Assembly: GCF_014836885.1 (NCBI RefSeq)
Contig: NZ_JACSPY010000003.1
Location: forward strand, 232,786-296,785
DNA length: 64,000 nt
Direction of reading: 5' to 3'
Source: Brevibacterium gallinarum
Lineage (GTDB): Bacteria > Actinomycetota > Actinomycetes > Actinomycetales > Brevibacteriaceae
A program made the position numbers and the translations under genes. The notes under the pieces are model-generated. The model did no database searches, was not told the DNA's origin, and saw nothing but the letters and a program-made list of their open reading frames with translations. The first letter of the stretch is position 1. Each line of letters begins with the position of its first letter. Positions 48,057-56,845 of the stretch are shown here, piece after piece.

Positions 48057-48460
48057 CAGGCTCCCTCGCTTTCCACTGCTGCGGCATACGCGTCTGCATC
48101 CATGAGCGTATCAAGCTCAGAGACATCGCTGAGCTCAACGTCGAAGAGCCATCCGTCACCATAGGGATCGGAGTTGATCACTTCCGGGGCGTCTTCGAGG
48201 GACTCATTGACCGCGATGACCTCACCGCTGACCGGGGCGACGATGTCGGAGACGCTCTTGGTGCTCTCGACCTCGCCGCAGTTCTCGTTGGCCGTGACGC
48301 TGTCACCCACCTCGGGGAGATCGACGAACACGACGTCGCCGAGCTGATCCTGCGCGAAATCGGAGATGCCCACGCGCACGACAGATCCCTCACGAGTCTC
48401 GGTGACCCACTCGTGGTCACGCGAATACCGCAGTGAGGCTGGGAAGGTCAGGTCGGGCAT
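48056..48460 (-). CDS. gcvH: Glycine cleavage system H protein
   Basis: This 134-residue lipoyl carrier protein shuttles the aminomethyl group between P and T proteins. The lipoylation site is Lys68 in [10 protein letters not shown]. Flanking family residues HEWVT and [19 protein letters not shown] are present. No other gcv genes are visible. It is cotranscribed with the FHA protein and the DUF151 protein. Confidence 0.95.
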   Translation of the reverse strand: MPDLTFPASLRYSRDHEWVTETREGSVVRVGISDFAQDQLGDVVFVDLPEVGDSVTANENCGEVESTKSVSDIVAPVSGEVIAVNESLEDAPEVINSDPYGDGWLFDVELSDVSELDTLMDADAYAAAVESEGA

Positions 48461-48568
48461 GTTGTCTCCTGCTCATCGTGGTGGTGTACCCAGCATAACT
48501 GGTCGACAGAATGAAGATAACACTAGAGCAACATCACAGAAACCATGCATGCGAAAACGCACGCGAGG

Positions 48569-49462
48569 TCATCCGCTGCCCAGCTGCGGGACGATGCTGT
48601 CGATGTCGAGACTCGTCTCCTGGCTGATGGTCATCGCCCCGCCGCGCTTCTCGACCGTGTCGTAGATGCCGCCGGGGATGCGCAGGGCGGTGTCCATCGT
48701 GTCCGGCTGCCCGATCGCCAGGATCCGGATCGGCAGGTCCACCGGTTCGCCGTCGATCTCCAGACCGCCGGTCGGGGTGTCGGTGAAGTAGGTGGACACG
48801 ACCACGCGGTGCCCGCCGATCTCGATCGCCTCCGCCCCGGCATCGCGCAGCTCCTGGACCAGGGTGACGAGATTGGAGGCGCTGAGCTGACCGGGCTGGG
48901 CGGTGATCGTCACATCGATGCCGGGCCCGGTCACCGGAACCGTGCCGGTGATGATCTGCATCGACCGAGCCCGCTCCTCGGCCTGCTTCTGCGCAGCCTC
49001 CTGCTGGTTCGTCGAGGATCGCAGCTCGTCCTCATCACGGCGCAGCGAGGCGGATTCCTGCTCCAGGCGCTGGTTGCGGGAATCGACGTCGCCGAGGATG
49101 CGGATGAGCTCAGGTTCGGACAGCTGCGAGAATCCCGCGTCCTCGGTCTGCTGTAGCTGGGCGACGAAGGCGAAGCCCAGCAGCGCACACAGCACACCGG
49201 CCAGCAGCTGGGAGCGATTGGCCCGGAACTTCAGCGCGCTTGAGAGCCGGCCGACGACGTCGCGCCGGGTGCCGGCGTCCTCAGGCTCGGGGTTGGGCCC
49301 AGGCAGACGAGGGGCGGCGGGCGCATCCTGCTCGCCGTCCGCTTCGAGACCGGAGTCCGGCAGCGGCTTGCCCTGCTCGCGGGCCAGCGCCTCACGCCGG
49401 GTCAGCGGCCGGTCCTCTGGGTGCGGCTGCTGGGCGCTCATCTCTTCGTCTCGATCAGCCAT
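48569..49462 (-). CDS. DUF881 family membrane protein
   Basis: This 297-residue protein has a polar N-terminus (~1-80), one transmembrane segment (LLAGVLCALLGFAFVAQL), a coiled coil (about 110-155) and a DUF881 domain with TGPGIDVTI and LRDAGAEAIEIGGHRVVVST. It is one of two DUF881 proteins flanking a small basic protein, the arrangement of Rv1823-Rv1824-Rv1825. Function is not known; the coiled-coil membrane architecture suggests an envelope scaffold. Confidence 0.88.
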   Translation of the reverse strand: MADRDEEMSAQQPHPEDRPLTRREALAREQGKPLPDSGLEADGEQDAPAAPRLPGPNPEPEDAGTRRDVVGRLSSALKFRANRSQLLAGVLCALLGFAFVAQLQQTEDAGFSQLSEPELIRILGDVDSRNQRLEQESASLRRDEDELRSSTNQQEAAQKQAEERARSMQIITGTVPVTGPGIDVTITAQPGQLSASNLVTLVQELRDAGAEAIEIGGHRVVVSTYFTDTPTGGLEIDGEPVDLPIRILAIGQPDTMDTALRIPGGIYDTVEKRGGAMTISQETSLDIDSIVPQLGSG

Positions 49463-49465
49463 CGG

Positions 49466-49798
49466 TCACGCCTTGAACAGCTGCCGGCGGATTGCGGCGG
49501 CGTTGGTGAAGATGCGGATGCCGAGGACGACGACGACGCCGGTCGAGAGCTGCGAGCCGACGCCGAGCTTGTCGCCGAGGAAGACGATGAGCGCGGCGAC
49601 GAGCGAGTTGGAGAAGAACGAGATGACGAAGACGCGGTCGTCGAAGTTGCCCGAGAGCACTGCGCGCAGGCCGCCGGCGAGCGCGTCGAGGGCTGCGACC
49701 ACGGCGATCGGCAGGTACGGCTGGATGACGGCGGGCACTTCGGGATCGAGGACGATCCCGAGGATGATGCCGATGATGAGCCCGATGATCGCGATCAC
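49466..49798 (-). CDS. sbp: Small basic protein (DUF1290)
   Basis: This 110-residue membrane protein has three hydrophobic segments and the family motifs LDPEVPAVIQPYLPIAVVAA and FFSNSLVAALIVFLGDKLG. It is the Sbp protein first seen next to division genes in Bacillus; the function is still unclear. It overlaps the upstream DUF881 gene by four bases and lies three bases before the downstream one. Confidence 0.9.
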   Translation of the reverse strand: MIAIIGLIIGIILGIVLDPEVPAVIQPYLPIAVVAALDALAGGLRAVLSGNFDDRVFVISFFSNSLVAALIVFLGDKLGVGSQLSTGVVVVLGIRIFTNAAAIRRQLFKA

Positions 49799-50700
49799 TG
49801 TGTCTCCTCAGAGTCTGCTGTTTCCTGGCCCTTCGGCTGAGCGTACCGGGGTTGTGAGAGCTCGGCTGCCGGGATCGTCACCTCGGCGGAGGTCGAGGCG
49901 GAGTAGCCGATCCCGTAGTCCTTGCTGATGGTGGCCAGATAGCTGGCCGCCTGGGTCTGGTCGAGGCGGTCGATGAGGTCGTCTGGGCCGACGGCGACGA
50001 CCTCGTAGGGTGGGCGCAGCGGGTCGTAGTTGACGAGGATCGCCCCGCCTGCGCTGCGCACCGCCGAGGTGGTGGTGATCCGGTGGTCGTTGACGGCCAC
50101 AGCGTAGGCGCCCGAGGCGAACATCGCATTGATGACGGCCTGGATGTCCTCGTCGTGAACCTTGTTGGCCTCCGGCGGGGCTTTCCGCGGGTCATTGTCA
50201 AGCGCACTGGTGTCCTGATCGGTGAGCGTCAGCGTCACGCCCGGTCCGGTGACCGGGGTCAGCGCGGCCTTCTCAGCCAGCGCTTCCAGCTCGCTGCTGC
50301 GATCCTCGCCGAGGACCGACGTCTGCGCTTCGCTGAGCCGGGCGGCACGCTGCTCATTGGAGGCGGCGAGGTCCTCGTTCTCCTGCGAGCGCTGTTCGAT
50401 CTGCTCGATGAGGTAGTCCGCTGTCGTACGCTCTCCCCCGCTGCCGCGAGTCAGCTGGACCACGGCGATCGAGCCGGTGAGCCCGAGGAACACAGCGACG
50501 ATGCCTGCGATGAGCTTGGTGCTCGGCCGCTTGGGGGCCCCGGACTTGGCCGCCAGCTCGTAGTCCGGCTCAGGAGTGCGCAGCCACAGCGACTCGAGCA
50601 GCGAGGACGAGTAGGACTCGCGCAGCGCGTCGCTGCCCCGGGATGTCACCCGTCGTTCAGCGAACCTGCGAGCGCGCCGGAGGCGCTTGGTCTCGGGCAT
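49795..50700 (-). CDS. DUF881 family membrane protein
   Basis: This 301-residue paralogue of the product at 48569 has a basic N-terminus (~1-65), a transmembrane helix (LIAGIVAVFLGLTGSIAVV), a coiled coil and the DUF881 domain (TGPGVTLTLTDQD, then FASGAYAVAVNDHRITTTSAV). The ATG at 50700 has a perfect AGGAGG seven bases upstream. It is the first gene of the DUF881-sbp-DUF881 set and the last core-chromosome gene before the island. Confidence 0.88.
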   Translation of the reverse strand: MPETKRLRRARRFAERRVTSRGSDALRESYSSSLLESLWLRTPEPDYELAAKSGAPKRPSTKLIAGIVAVFLGLTGSIAVVQLTRGSGGERTTADYLIEQIEQRSQENEDLAASNEQRAARLSEAQTSVLGEDRSSELEALAEKAALTPVTGPGVTLTLTDQDTSALDNDPRKAPPEANKVHDEDIQAVINAMFASGAYAVAVNDHRITTTSAVRSAGGAILVNYDPLRPPYEVVAVGPDDLIDRLDQTQAASYLATISKDYGIGYSASTSAEVTIPAAELSQPRYAQPKGQETADSEETQ

Positions 50701-50867
50701 CCGGCGGCCTCCTCTCGTTGATCGCACCCGGGTGCGCGTGAGACTGCGTGCAGCACGTCGGGCCCGTCAGCGGGGCCGCATGCGCAGCAGCATGCTGAGA
50801 CCGATCATCTCATGAATCGTCGGTGCCGATGGCGCGGCTGTGAGGTGTGCCGCAGTCGTGCGGGAGT

Positions 50868-50896
50868 TTTTGCTCCAGCCGAAGTGCCGATATACA
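50868..50896 (+). promoter_or_regulatory. Candidate tRNA promoter
   Basis: TTTTGC (50868-50873) and TATACA (50891-50896) are separated by 17 bases on the plus strand. The pair lies about 43 bases upstream of the degenerate tRNA and would read through it into the intact tRNA-Pro. Confidence 0.5.
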
Positions 50897-50938
50897 GTTA
50901 GACGAGCCGATTCGCAGGATCGTCTGCATGATCGGCAT

Positions 50939-50994
50939 CGGGCTATGGCGCAGCTTGGTAGCGCGCTGCACTGGGGGTAAGGTGGCTTAGCCCT
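50939..50994 (+). pseudogene. Degenerate tRNA-Pro (GGG) remnant
   Basis: The first ~40 bases nearly match the intact tRNA-Pro 81 bases downstream (CGGGCTATGGCGCAGCTTGG), including the CACTGGGGGT anticodon-loop region. After that the anticodon stem no longer pairs and the T-arm is missing; TAGCCC at 50988-50993 could still pair with the acceptor 5' strand. This looks like a tRNA with an internal deletion, left when the mobile element or a duplicated copy took over the site. Confidence 0.7.
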
Positions 50995-51019
50995 GGTTTG
51001 CCCGGGAACAAATGAATAG

Positions 51020-51093
51020 CGGGCTGTGGCGCAGCTTGGTAGCGCACATCACTGGGGGTGATGGGGTCGCAGGTTCAAATCCTGTCAGCCCGA
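51020..51093 (+). tRNA. tRNA-Pro (anticodon GGG)
   Basis: This complete 74-base cloverleaf has acceptor CGGGCTG pairing with CAGCCCG, D-arm GCGC-AGCTTGGTA-GCGC, an anticodon stem CATCA/TGATG around loop CTGGGGG with anticodon GGG, T-arm with GGTTCAAATCC, and discriminator A. CCA is not encoded. It borders the integrase gene, the usual place for an attachment site. Confidence 0.93.
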
Positions 51094-51098
51094 CGTAA

Positions 51099-51133
51099 AA
51101 GCCCAGGTCAGAGCATGTTTCTGACCTGGGCTT
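51099..51133. terminator. Bidirectional hairpin between tRNA-Pro and integrase
   Basis: A perfect 14-bp stem, AAGCCCAGGTCAGA and complement, with a 7-base loop lies here. On the minus strand it is followed by TTTTACG, so it terminates the integrase transcript; it also lies just after the tRNA on the plus strand. Confidence 0.8.
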
Positions 51134-51135
51134 CG

Positions 51136-52506
51136 TCATGTCCCGCTTCGTTTACAAGCGCCGTTGGATCCTCTTGAACCCCTCGCCCGCGCCCTCTCCG
51201 GAGGGTGCCTGAAGGCGCCCAAGTTGATCACCCGGGACCAAACCGGAACCAGAAGCCCATTTTCGGCCTCAGAGGCCACGCTCGTCGGGACCAGGCTTCG
51301 ACTTCCCGCGCCTCTTGCCCGAGGGCCGCTCGGGCGCCTCTGTCTGGGCGTCGAGGAACCTGTTGGCCAGCTCCCCGCCTTGGCGATATGGCCGAGATCG
51401 GGGTGCAGGTAGCCCTTGGTCGTGTCGATCGATTTGTGGCCGAGGATCTTCTGGAGCACATGCAGCGGGATGCCGGCATCGGCCATCCAGGTCGCTCCCG
51501 TATGCCGCAGACCATGCCGGGACAGCTGCGGCAGCCCCATCTCGGTCACGAGCGAATCCCACTTCGTGGCCCGGCTGACGTTCGCGGTCGTGATCACTCC
51601 GCCGCGCACGCCGATGAGCACCCGGTCGGTCGGTTCCTTCCCGGTCGTCAATCGTTCGAGGACGGGCACGAGCGGGCGCAGGATTGGCACGGGCCGCTCC
51701 TCCCTGCCCTTGGTCTGCTTTGTCACGAGCCCGCTCGAGGAGGGGAAGGTCTGCTTGCGGATCGTGACGATGTTCGCGTCCCAGTTGACATCCTCGACCC
51801 AGAGACCCGCGACCTCGGAACTGCGCGCCGACAGGAGCGCACACAGCATCACGTAGTCGGAGTAAGGCTGCCCCGCTTCCCCGCAGGCCCCGGCGAGCTT
51901 GGTCAGCGTCTCCAGGTCCTTGATCGCGTGCGCGCGCGGAGAAGTATCGGCGGGGCTGCTGAAGTCGAAGACCGAGCTCTTCCCATAAGAGCGACGGGAA
52001 CGGTTGCGCGCCGGGTTCTTCTCGATCAGCTCATCCCGCACCGCCTCGTCGAGCACGCGCACAAGCGCGGCGACCGAGGACTTGATCAACGAGGGCGAGA
52101 GCTTCAGCTCCCAATCATCGATGGTCCTATCGATCATGCCGGTACTGATCCCTGCCACCGGCACATGCCCCATCGCCGGAATCACCCGCAGCCGGAGTCC
52201 TGCCCAGTAGCCGGTGGCAGTCGAGGTCGGGTCGAGGCCGCGCTTCCAGCGGTCGCCGATCTGCTCGATGTAATCGCTCAACGTGATCGTCAGGTCCACC
52301 CCGGCCTTCGCCGAACGTTGCAGCTGGTCGAAGAAGGCCTCGGCCGCTTCCTCATCGGGAACGACCAAGGCCCGGGTGATGCGCTTCTTCGTCGCCGGGT
52401 CGGTCCACCTGACCCGCGCGCGCACGACGGAGACGCGTAGTTCGACGTCAGTGGAGACCTTCACCCCGATCGGCGGGAACGTCGGCAGTCTCTCAGGTGC
52501 GCTCAT
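51136..52506 (-). CDS. int: Tyrosine-type site-specific integrase (C-terminally frameshifted)
   Basis: This 456-residue tyrosine recombinase has an N-terminal SAM-like core-binding domain (about 75-165) and a catalytic domain with Arg in LLSARSSEVAGL, HGLRHTGATWMADAG, LGHKSIDTTKGY (Tyr nucleophile) and LHPDL. After AKAG the visible frame becomes a long low-complexity tail. In the next frame the sequence continues as a natural-looking ending ELANRFLDAQTEAPERPSG and stops at 51269. A one-base loss in the C-run at 51373-51376 explains this. The ATG overlaps the excisionase gene by 14 bases. The catalytic residues are upstream of the lesion. Confidence 0.9.
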   Translation of the reverse strand: MSAPERLPTFPPIGVKVSTDVELRVSVVRARVRWTDPATKKRITRALVVPDEEAAEAFFDQLQRSAKAGVDLTITLSDYIEQIGDRWKRGLDPTSTATGYWAGLRLRVIPAMGHVPVAGISTGMIDRTIDDWELKLSPSLIKSSVAALVRVLDEAVRDELIEKNPARNRSRRSYGKSSVFDFSSPADTSPRAHAIKDLETLTKLAGACGEAGQPYSDYVMLCALLSARSSEVAGLWVEDVNWDANIVTIRKQTFPSSSGLVTKQTKGREERPVPILRPLVPVLERLTTGKEPTDRVLIGVRGGVITTANVSRATKWDSLVTEMGLPQLSRHGLRHTGATWMADAGIPLHVLQKILGHKSIDTTKGYLHPDLGHIAKAGSWPTGSSTPRQRRPSGPRARGAGSRSLVPTSVASEAENGLLVPVWSRVINLGAFRHPPERARARGSRGSNGACKRSGT

Positions 52507-52705
52507 GGGTCTGTTCCAGGGAAGCCAGCCATGCCTCGACGGCCTCGTATCGGTAGCGGGCGATCCCGCCCATCTGCATGAACGGTGGCCCCTTCTCATC
52601 CACGCGCCAGCGCGACAGCGTCGACTCGGAGACCTTCAAGTAGGCGGCGACCTCCCGGCTGTCCATCAACGGGGAGACGAGGATCTGCCCGCTCGGCTCG
52701 GTCAC
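52493..52705 (-). CDS. Excisionase / MerR-type helix-turn-helix protein
   Basis: This 70-residue winged-helix DNA-binding protein of the excisionase type has the helix-turn-helix MDSREVAAYLKVSESTLSRW and a wing region KGPPFMQMGGIARYRYEAVE. It is encoded directly before and overlapping the integrase, as in many actinobacterial integrative elements. The GTG at 52705 overlaps the upstream stop (GTGA) and is preferred over a start at 52720. Confidence 0.88.
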   Translation of the reverse strand: MTEPSGQILVSPLMDSREVAAYLKVSESTLSRWRVDEKGPPFMQMGGIARYRYEAVEAWLASLEQTHERT

Positions 52706-53271
52706 GGCCGCTCGCTCCACTCGGAGTTCACGATCTCCTGGACCTCGGCGTCCTGGGCACGCTGACGCTCGAGGACCTGGTCTTCGACGAAGGAGACGAA
52801 GTCCTCGTTCCGATTCTCCACCGGGTACTCGGTGCTGTCGGTCGGGGTGAACCCCTCGGCCTCTCCGCCAGGCCAGGGAGTGATGCGGGTGGCCCGGTCA
52901 CGGTCGAGCCGGCTGCCGGAGATGGTGACCCAGTCGCGGAGGCGTTCGCGGGCGGCGGCGAACTCGGCGTGGAAGACGACGCCCATGTTGCCCTTGGCCT
53001 GCTGGTCGTAGCAGGTCAGCCACTGCTGCCTGAGCGCGGAGAGTTCCCAGATCATCTCCCAGTGTCGATGCCACATCGGCGGAATGATCTGCGGCGGCAG
53101 CCCATACGTGTGGCGCAACCAGTCCACGAACTGGTTGAGCTCGAGGAGCTCGTGCTCGAGATCCTCCGGACTCAGGCGGGTCCAGTCGATGGTCCGCGGG
53201 ACGCTGCCAAGCTGCGCGCGGAGGTCTTTGGCGTACTCGCGCGAGACCATCTGCTTGACCTGCTTGAGCAC
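52702..53271 (-). CDS. DUF4913-like protein, probable 5' frameshift
   Basis: This 189-residue cytoplasmic protein has a Trp-rich core, FVDWLRHTYGLPPQIIPPMW then HRHWEMIWELSALRQQWL, which resembles the DUF4913 family found beside transfer genes in actinobacterial mobile elements. The visible frame starts at a GTG (53271) with no ribosome site. An ATG at 53327 with GGGAGG upstream begins MPTPTNPDEPADISDLP and joins this frame if one base is restored in the G-run at 53276-53279, giving LPPEVLKQVKQ. Function is not known. Confidence 0.75.
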   Translation of the reverse strand: MLKQVKQMVSREYAKDLRAQLGSVPRTIDWTRLSPEDLEHELLELNQFVDWLRHTYGLPPQIIPPMWHRHWEMIWELSALRQQWLTCYDQQAKGNMGVVFHAEFAAARERLRDWVTISGSRLDRDRATRITPWPGGEAEGFTPTDSTEYPVENRNEDFVSFVEDQVLERQRAQDAEVQEIVNSEWSERP

Positions 53272-53426
53272 TTCCGGGGCAGATCGGAGATGTCAGCAGG
53301 TTCGTCGGGGTTCGTCGGTGTCGGCATGATGCCTCCCGGGTCGCAGGGTCACGAAGAAGAAGGGTGCGCGACGGTCAGCGGTGAGGGCGGCGTGGGGTGC
53401 TGACCGCCGCGCGGTCTGAGGGGGTC

Positions 53427-54311
53427 TTACCGAGACATCGCCTCGTGCCCGGGCGGCTCCGCGCGGGCCGGAGCGGGCTCAGCGGCAACCTCGTTCTGTC
53501 GCTGCGCGAGCACCTCGGCGACCGGGTCACCTGCCGGGGCCTGCCCTGCCTGGGGCTGCTGCCCGTCCGGCGGGCCCGCATTCGGTGCCGCCGGTGGCGC
53601 CTGCGCCGGGGCCGCAGCAGGAGCCTCCTGCTGCACGGGAGCGTTCTGCGGCGGCGCAACGGGCGGCTGCGGAGCGACCGGCTGCTGGGGCGCCGCCTGT
53701 TGCTGTGCGGGCTGCTGGGGAGCCTGCTGCGCGGGCTGGGCAGGCGCCGTCTGGGCCGGCTGCTGCTGCGCCGGTGCCTGCTGGGCAGGAGCAGCCTGTG
53801 CGGGTGCCTGTTGGCCGGGCTGCTGCTGCGCGGGTGCCTGCTGGCCGACGGGCTGCTGGCCCGCTGCCTGCTGCTGGGCCTTCTCGCGGGCGACTGCGTC
53901 CTGGCGGACGGCCTCGCGCTGCATCCCGTCTCGCTCGGCCGCATACCTCTCGGGCCCGCCGCGGTGGACGGTGTAGGTCGTGACGTTGTTGTCGTGGCCG
54001 ATGTGCGAGGCGAGGAAATACTCCTCCGTGACCTGCTGCCCATCTCGGGTGGCGGTGTATTCCTTGTTGGCGCCGAAGGCGACGATGTCATCCCCTCTGC
54101 GGAACTTCTCGTGCGCCCGCTGCGCGGAGGCACCGAACATGACCATTCGGGTTTCGAGGGGCTCGAGTTCCTGCAGGACCCCGTTCTCATCGATCTGGGT
54201 CTGCGGGATCCCGACCCACGCGGAGAACCGCGGATCGTTGTTGACGGTCATCGACAGCTGCGGCCTGGACTTGATGAACCCGGAGATGCCGGGGCCGGTG
54301 GGAACGGGCAT
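53427..54311 (-). CDS. Single-stranded DNA-binding-like protein with Gln/Pro/Ala-rich tail
   Basis: This 294-residue protein has an N-terminal OB-fold region (about 1-125) with GFIKSRPQLSMTVNNDPRF and FGASAQRAHEKFRRGDDIVAFG, like SSB proteins of conjugative elements. The C-terminal half is a long Gln/Pro/Ala repeat. The usual acidic DDDIPF tip of SSB is absent. GAGGAAGC precedes the ATG at 54311. It lies between the coupling protein and the DUF4913 gene and presumably protects transferred or replicating DNA of the element. Confidence 0.75.
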   Translation of the reverse strand: MPVPTGPGISGFIKSRPQLSMTVNNDPRFSAWVGIPQTQIDENGVLQELEPLETRMVMFGASAQRAHEKFRRGDDIVAFGANKEYTATRDGQQVTEEYFLASHIGHDNNVTTYTVHRGGPERYAAERDGMQREAVRQDAVAREKAQQQAAGQQPVGQQAPAQQQPGQQAPAQAAPAQQAPAQQQPAQTAPAQPAQQAPQQPAQQQAAPQQPVAPQPPVAPPQNAPVQQEAPAAAPAQAPPAAPNAGPPDGQQPQAGQAPAGDPVAEVLAQRQNEVAAEPAPARAEPPGHEAMSR

Positions 54312-54415
54312 GATGCTTCCTCTCACTTCGAACCCCAGCGGTCTCACCGGGGCTGTCCACCAGGTATGGGCCTCTCCCGGCACACCGCGACGGCGACCAT
54401 CAGGTCACAGGGCAG

Positions 54416-56197
54416 TCATGCAGCCGAGGGCTTCTCGGTGCCCGATTGGGTGCCCGCGCGCAACAGCTCCTCGATCTGGGCGCGATCGGTGCGCAGCTGG
54501 GCGGCGTCGGCACGGGTGGGCCAGGCGCGCAGTTTCGTGATGATCGGGCGGGCGGTGTGCAGCATGACCACCCCGGTCCCAAACGGCATCGTCCGTAGCG
54601 TGTCCGGGGGCAGGATCGGTACCCGTCGGATGGAGCGCTGGTTCGAATGCGACCCGTAGGCATCGGTGCTCACCGAGTCCGTGGTCTCGTCTCGTTCTCC
54701 GACGAGGGTGGAGACGTCTTGAAGGTCCTTGGAGTTGCTCGCCCCGCCGAGGAGGATCTTCACGATCGAGGCATCCCAGAGCGCGTTCGCATTGTTCTCG
54801 CCCCACTTCTCCCTCGCCTGCGCCAGGGACTGCAGCACCGGCAGACACGTGATCCCGGTACCCCCGCCTTCGGCCATGAGCACCGGCAGCGCCGGCAGCG
54901 GCGCCAAGTTCCCAATCTCGTCCAATGCCAACAGCAGGGCCGGGTCCATCCGGGCGCCTGCTGAGCGGGCCGCGAGCTTCCGGGCGGTCTCGACGAGGTC
55001 TTCGATGAACGCGGCCACGAGGGCTGCGGCCGCTCCGGAGCCGCTGCCGGTGGCCAGCAGGTACAGGGTGCCGTTGGCGGTGAGAAACTCCTCCGGGTCG
55101 AACGCCTCGTCGGGACCCGGTGAGACGGCATCGAGCACCCGCGGATCGGCCAGGGCCGCGAAGGCCAGGGAGACGCCTTGCCAGATCGAGTCCCTCGTGC
55201 GGGGGTCGGCCTGGACCATCGCGTCGAGAGAATCGGCCCACCCATCGGCAGCATCCGGATGGGTCGAGAGGATACGGACCGCGTCGGCAGCAGTGGTGGG
55301 GTTGAGCGCCCACTGGTAGACGGTGCGTGCACCCTGCCCGTCCAAGGCTGCGGCGTGGAGCATGGCCTGGATCGCTGCGGCGGTCTTGCCCTCCCAGAAG
55401 CCCCCATCGGAGACGCCGCCGAAGTTCGCTGCCGTCGCCAGGCCCTTGGCCCGGATCATCGCCGTCAGGGGGTCGGCGCAGCCGCGGACCGGGCTCCACC
55501 GCATTCCCGCCGGCAGGCCCGGTGCCAGCTGCTGCGGATCGAAGATCGCCACCGGCCCCTTACGTTCCCGTGCTTTCATCGTCACGGTCAGGTTGTCCGG
55601 CCGGGTCGAGGTCGCGATCACCGGGCCTGCGGCATCGAGGATCATGTTGATCACGATGTTCAGGCCCTTCCCGCTGCGTGGTGGGCCGAGCAGCAGCATG
55701 GAGTCCTCGATCGTGGCCCACACCTGCCCGCCCCGCGTCGTTCCCAGCAAGTACCCGACGTCGCTGGGATCGCCCCGCCCCGTCAAGGACGGACGCAGCG
55801 TCGATGCCCTCTGGATGAGGACTTTCCGGGAGGCCACGCGTGCGACTTCGTCTGCCGTCGCCGTCCCGTCCAGGCGATGGATATGGTTGCTCTGCTTCGA
55901 TCGGCGCGCGATCCGCCAGACCAGCCCGGCCAGCAGCGCGAGACCGGTGAGAGTGAGGAGCACGAGCGCCCAGAACACGAACGGGTTCAAGCCTGGTGCT
56001 CCCATCGCCGCCCCGGGGTCTAACGGGGAGGCGAAGACACCGATGCCGGTCGCGGGACAGCCGGTCGGTTGCGGCCTGCCGGTGACGAACGCGGCCGCGG
56101 AGCCGATACCGCGTAGGAGCAAGGCGAGGGCGGCGAATCCGGCCAGAGCGCCGAGGGCGAGACTGACGAGTTGGTCATTGGGTGGGCGGTTGTTCAC
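54416..56197 (-). CDS. VirD4/TraG-type conjugative coupling ATPase (TraM recognition domain)
   Basis: This 593-residue membrane ATPase of the type IV coupling family recruits DNA substrates to a transfer channel. Two N-terminal transmembrane helices (about 10-40 and 72-95) precede Walker A LLGPPRSGKGLN (about 170-180) and Walker B ALLLALDEIGNLAPL (about 420). The segment MAEGGGTGITCLPVLQSLAQ is typical of the TraG/TraD motor. The presence of this protein makes the island a conjugative or mobilizable element; no relaxase or type IV channel genes are seen between here and the next insertion sequence. Confidence 0.9.
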   Translation of the reverse strand: MNNRPPNDQLVSLALGALAGFAALALLLRGIGSAAAFVTGRPQPTGCPATGIGVFASPLDPGAAMGAPGLNPFVFWALVLLTLTGLALLAGLVWRIARRSKQSNHIHRLDGTATADEVARVASRKVLIQRASTLRPSLTGRGDPSDVGYLLGTTRGGQVWATIEDSMLLLGPPRSGKGLNIVINMILDAAGPVIATSTRPDNLTVTMKARERKGPVAIFDPQQLAPGLPAGMRWSPVRGCADPLTAMIRAKGLATAANFGGVSDGGFWEGKTAAAIQAMLHAAALDGQGARTVYQWALNPTTAADAVRILSTHPDAADGWADSLDAMVQADPRTRDSIWQGVSLAFAALADPRVLDAVSPGPDEAFDPEEFLTANGTLYLLATGSGSGAAAALVAAFIEDLVETARKLAARSAGARMDPALLLALDEIGNLAPLPALPVLMAEGGGTGITCLPVLQSLAQAREKWGENNANALWDASIVKILLGGASNSKDLQDVSTLVGERDETTDSVSTDAYGSHSNQRSIRRVPILPPDTLRTMPFGTGVVMLHTARPIITKLRAWPTRADAAQLRTDRAQIEELLRAGTQSGTEKPSAA

Positions 56198-56247
56198 GAG
56201 CGGGTCTCCTTCGTGCCAGCCGGCCAGAAGAAGAGGCCGGGCAGCAC

Positions 56248-56808
56248 TCAGGTGAGTGGCCGGATCGTCACGCTGCGCGAGATGCGCCCGGTCAGCACCA
56301 CCTCGACCGGCTCGGGCAGCTCGTCGATGTCGAGCTCGCCGGGGTCGATGAGGACACGGGTACGGCCACCGGCATCGGCGGAGGCGTGCCGGATGAGGAG
56401 GCCGACGAGGATCTCCTCCCCGGGGGTGAAGCCCTCCCCGGTGAGCTCGACCAGCCCGAACTCCTCCGCACCGTCGTCGGTGCTGTCGGTGTCGTCGTCG
56501 CCTGGGGTGTCAGGCTCGGGTGGTGGCGGGTCGAGGATGTCCGCGAGCACGCGACCGTCGGGTTCGTGCATTTCGATGCGCGTGGCGACGCCGAGGGCGC
56601 TGACTTGTTCGGCGATATGCGTCCAGAAGTCAGCGCGGGCGATCGTGGTCGCGGTGGCCTTATCGCCGTTGGTGGTCACCACGAGGGTGTCCTCGTGGGC
56701 CTCGGCGACGATCAGCGGCAGCACCGGAGGGATCGCCTCTGCCCGGGCCGCGGTGTGCCTGCCGGTAGACGTGCTGGAAGGGCGGGAGCGTTTCTGACGT
56801 GATCTCAC
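56248..56808 (-). CDS. Hypothetical protein of the mobile element (paralogue of product at 56846)
   Basis: This 186-residue cytoplasmic protein has no recognised family. A small domain (about 34-90) holds AEAHEDTLVVTTNGDKATA and GVATRIEMHEPDGRVL. It aligns with the neighbouring product, sharing A-H-[ED], NG, T-[RH]-[IV]-E-[MI]-H, DG.V and PP. An acidic linker rich in Asp/Pro then leads to a second conserved-looking region with TGEGFTPGEEILVGLLIRH. The start is GTG at 56808, immediately preceded by TACCTGCCGGGT, the same 12 bases that precede the paralogue's ATG. Confidence 0.75.
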   Translation of the reverse strand: MRSRQKRSRPSSTSTGRHTAARAEAIPPVLPLIVAEAHEDTLVVTTNGDKATATTIARADFWTHIAEQVSALGVATRIEMHEPDGRVLADILDPPPPEPDTPGDDDTDSTDDGAEEFGLVELTGEGFTPGEEILVGLLIRHASADAGGRTRVLIDPGELDIDELPEPVEVVLTGRISRSVTIRPLT

Positions 56809-56845
56809 ACCCGGCAGGTATGTCGCCTCTCCGGCCAGTCCGGTT

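Noticed and set aside
53585..53983. Plus-strand Pro/Ala-rich open frame within the SSB-like gene
   Set aside because: It is the complement of the Gln/Pro/Ala repeat tail and lacks a start signal.
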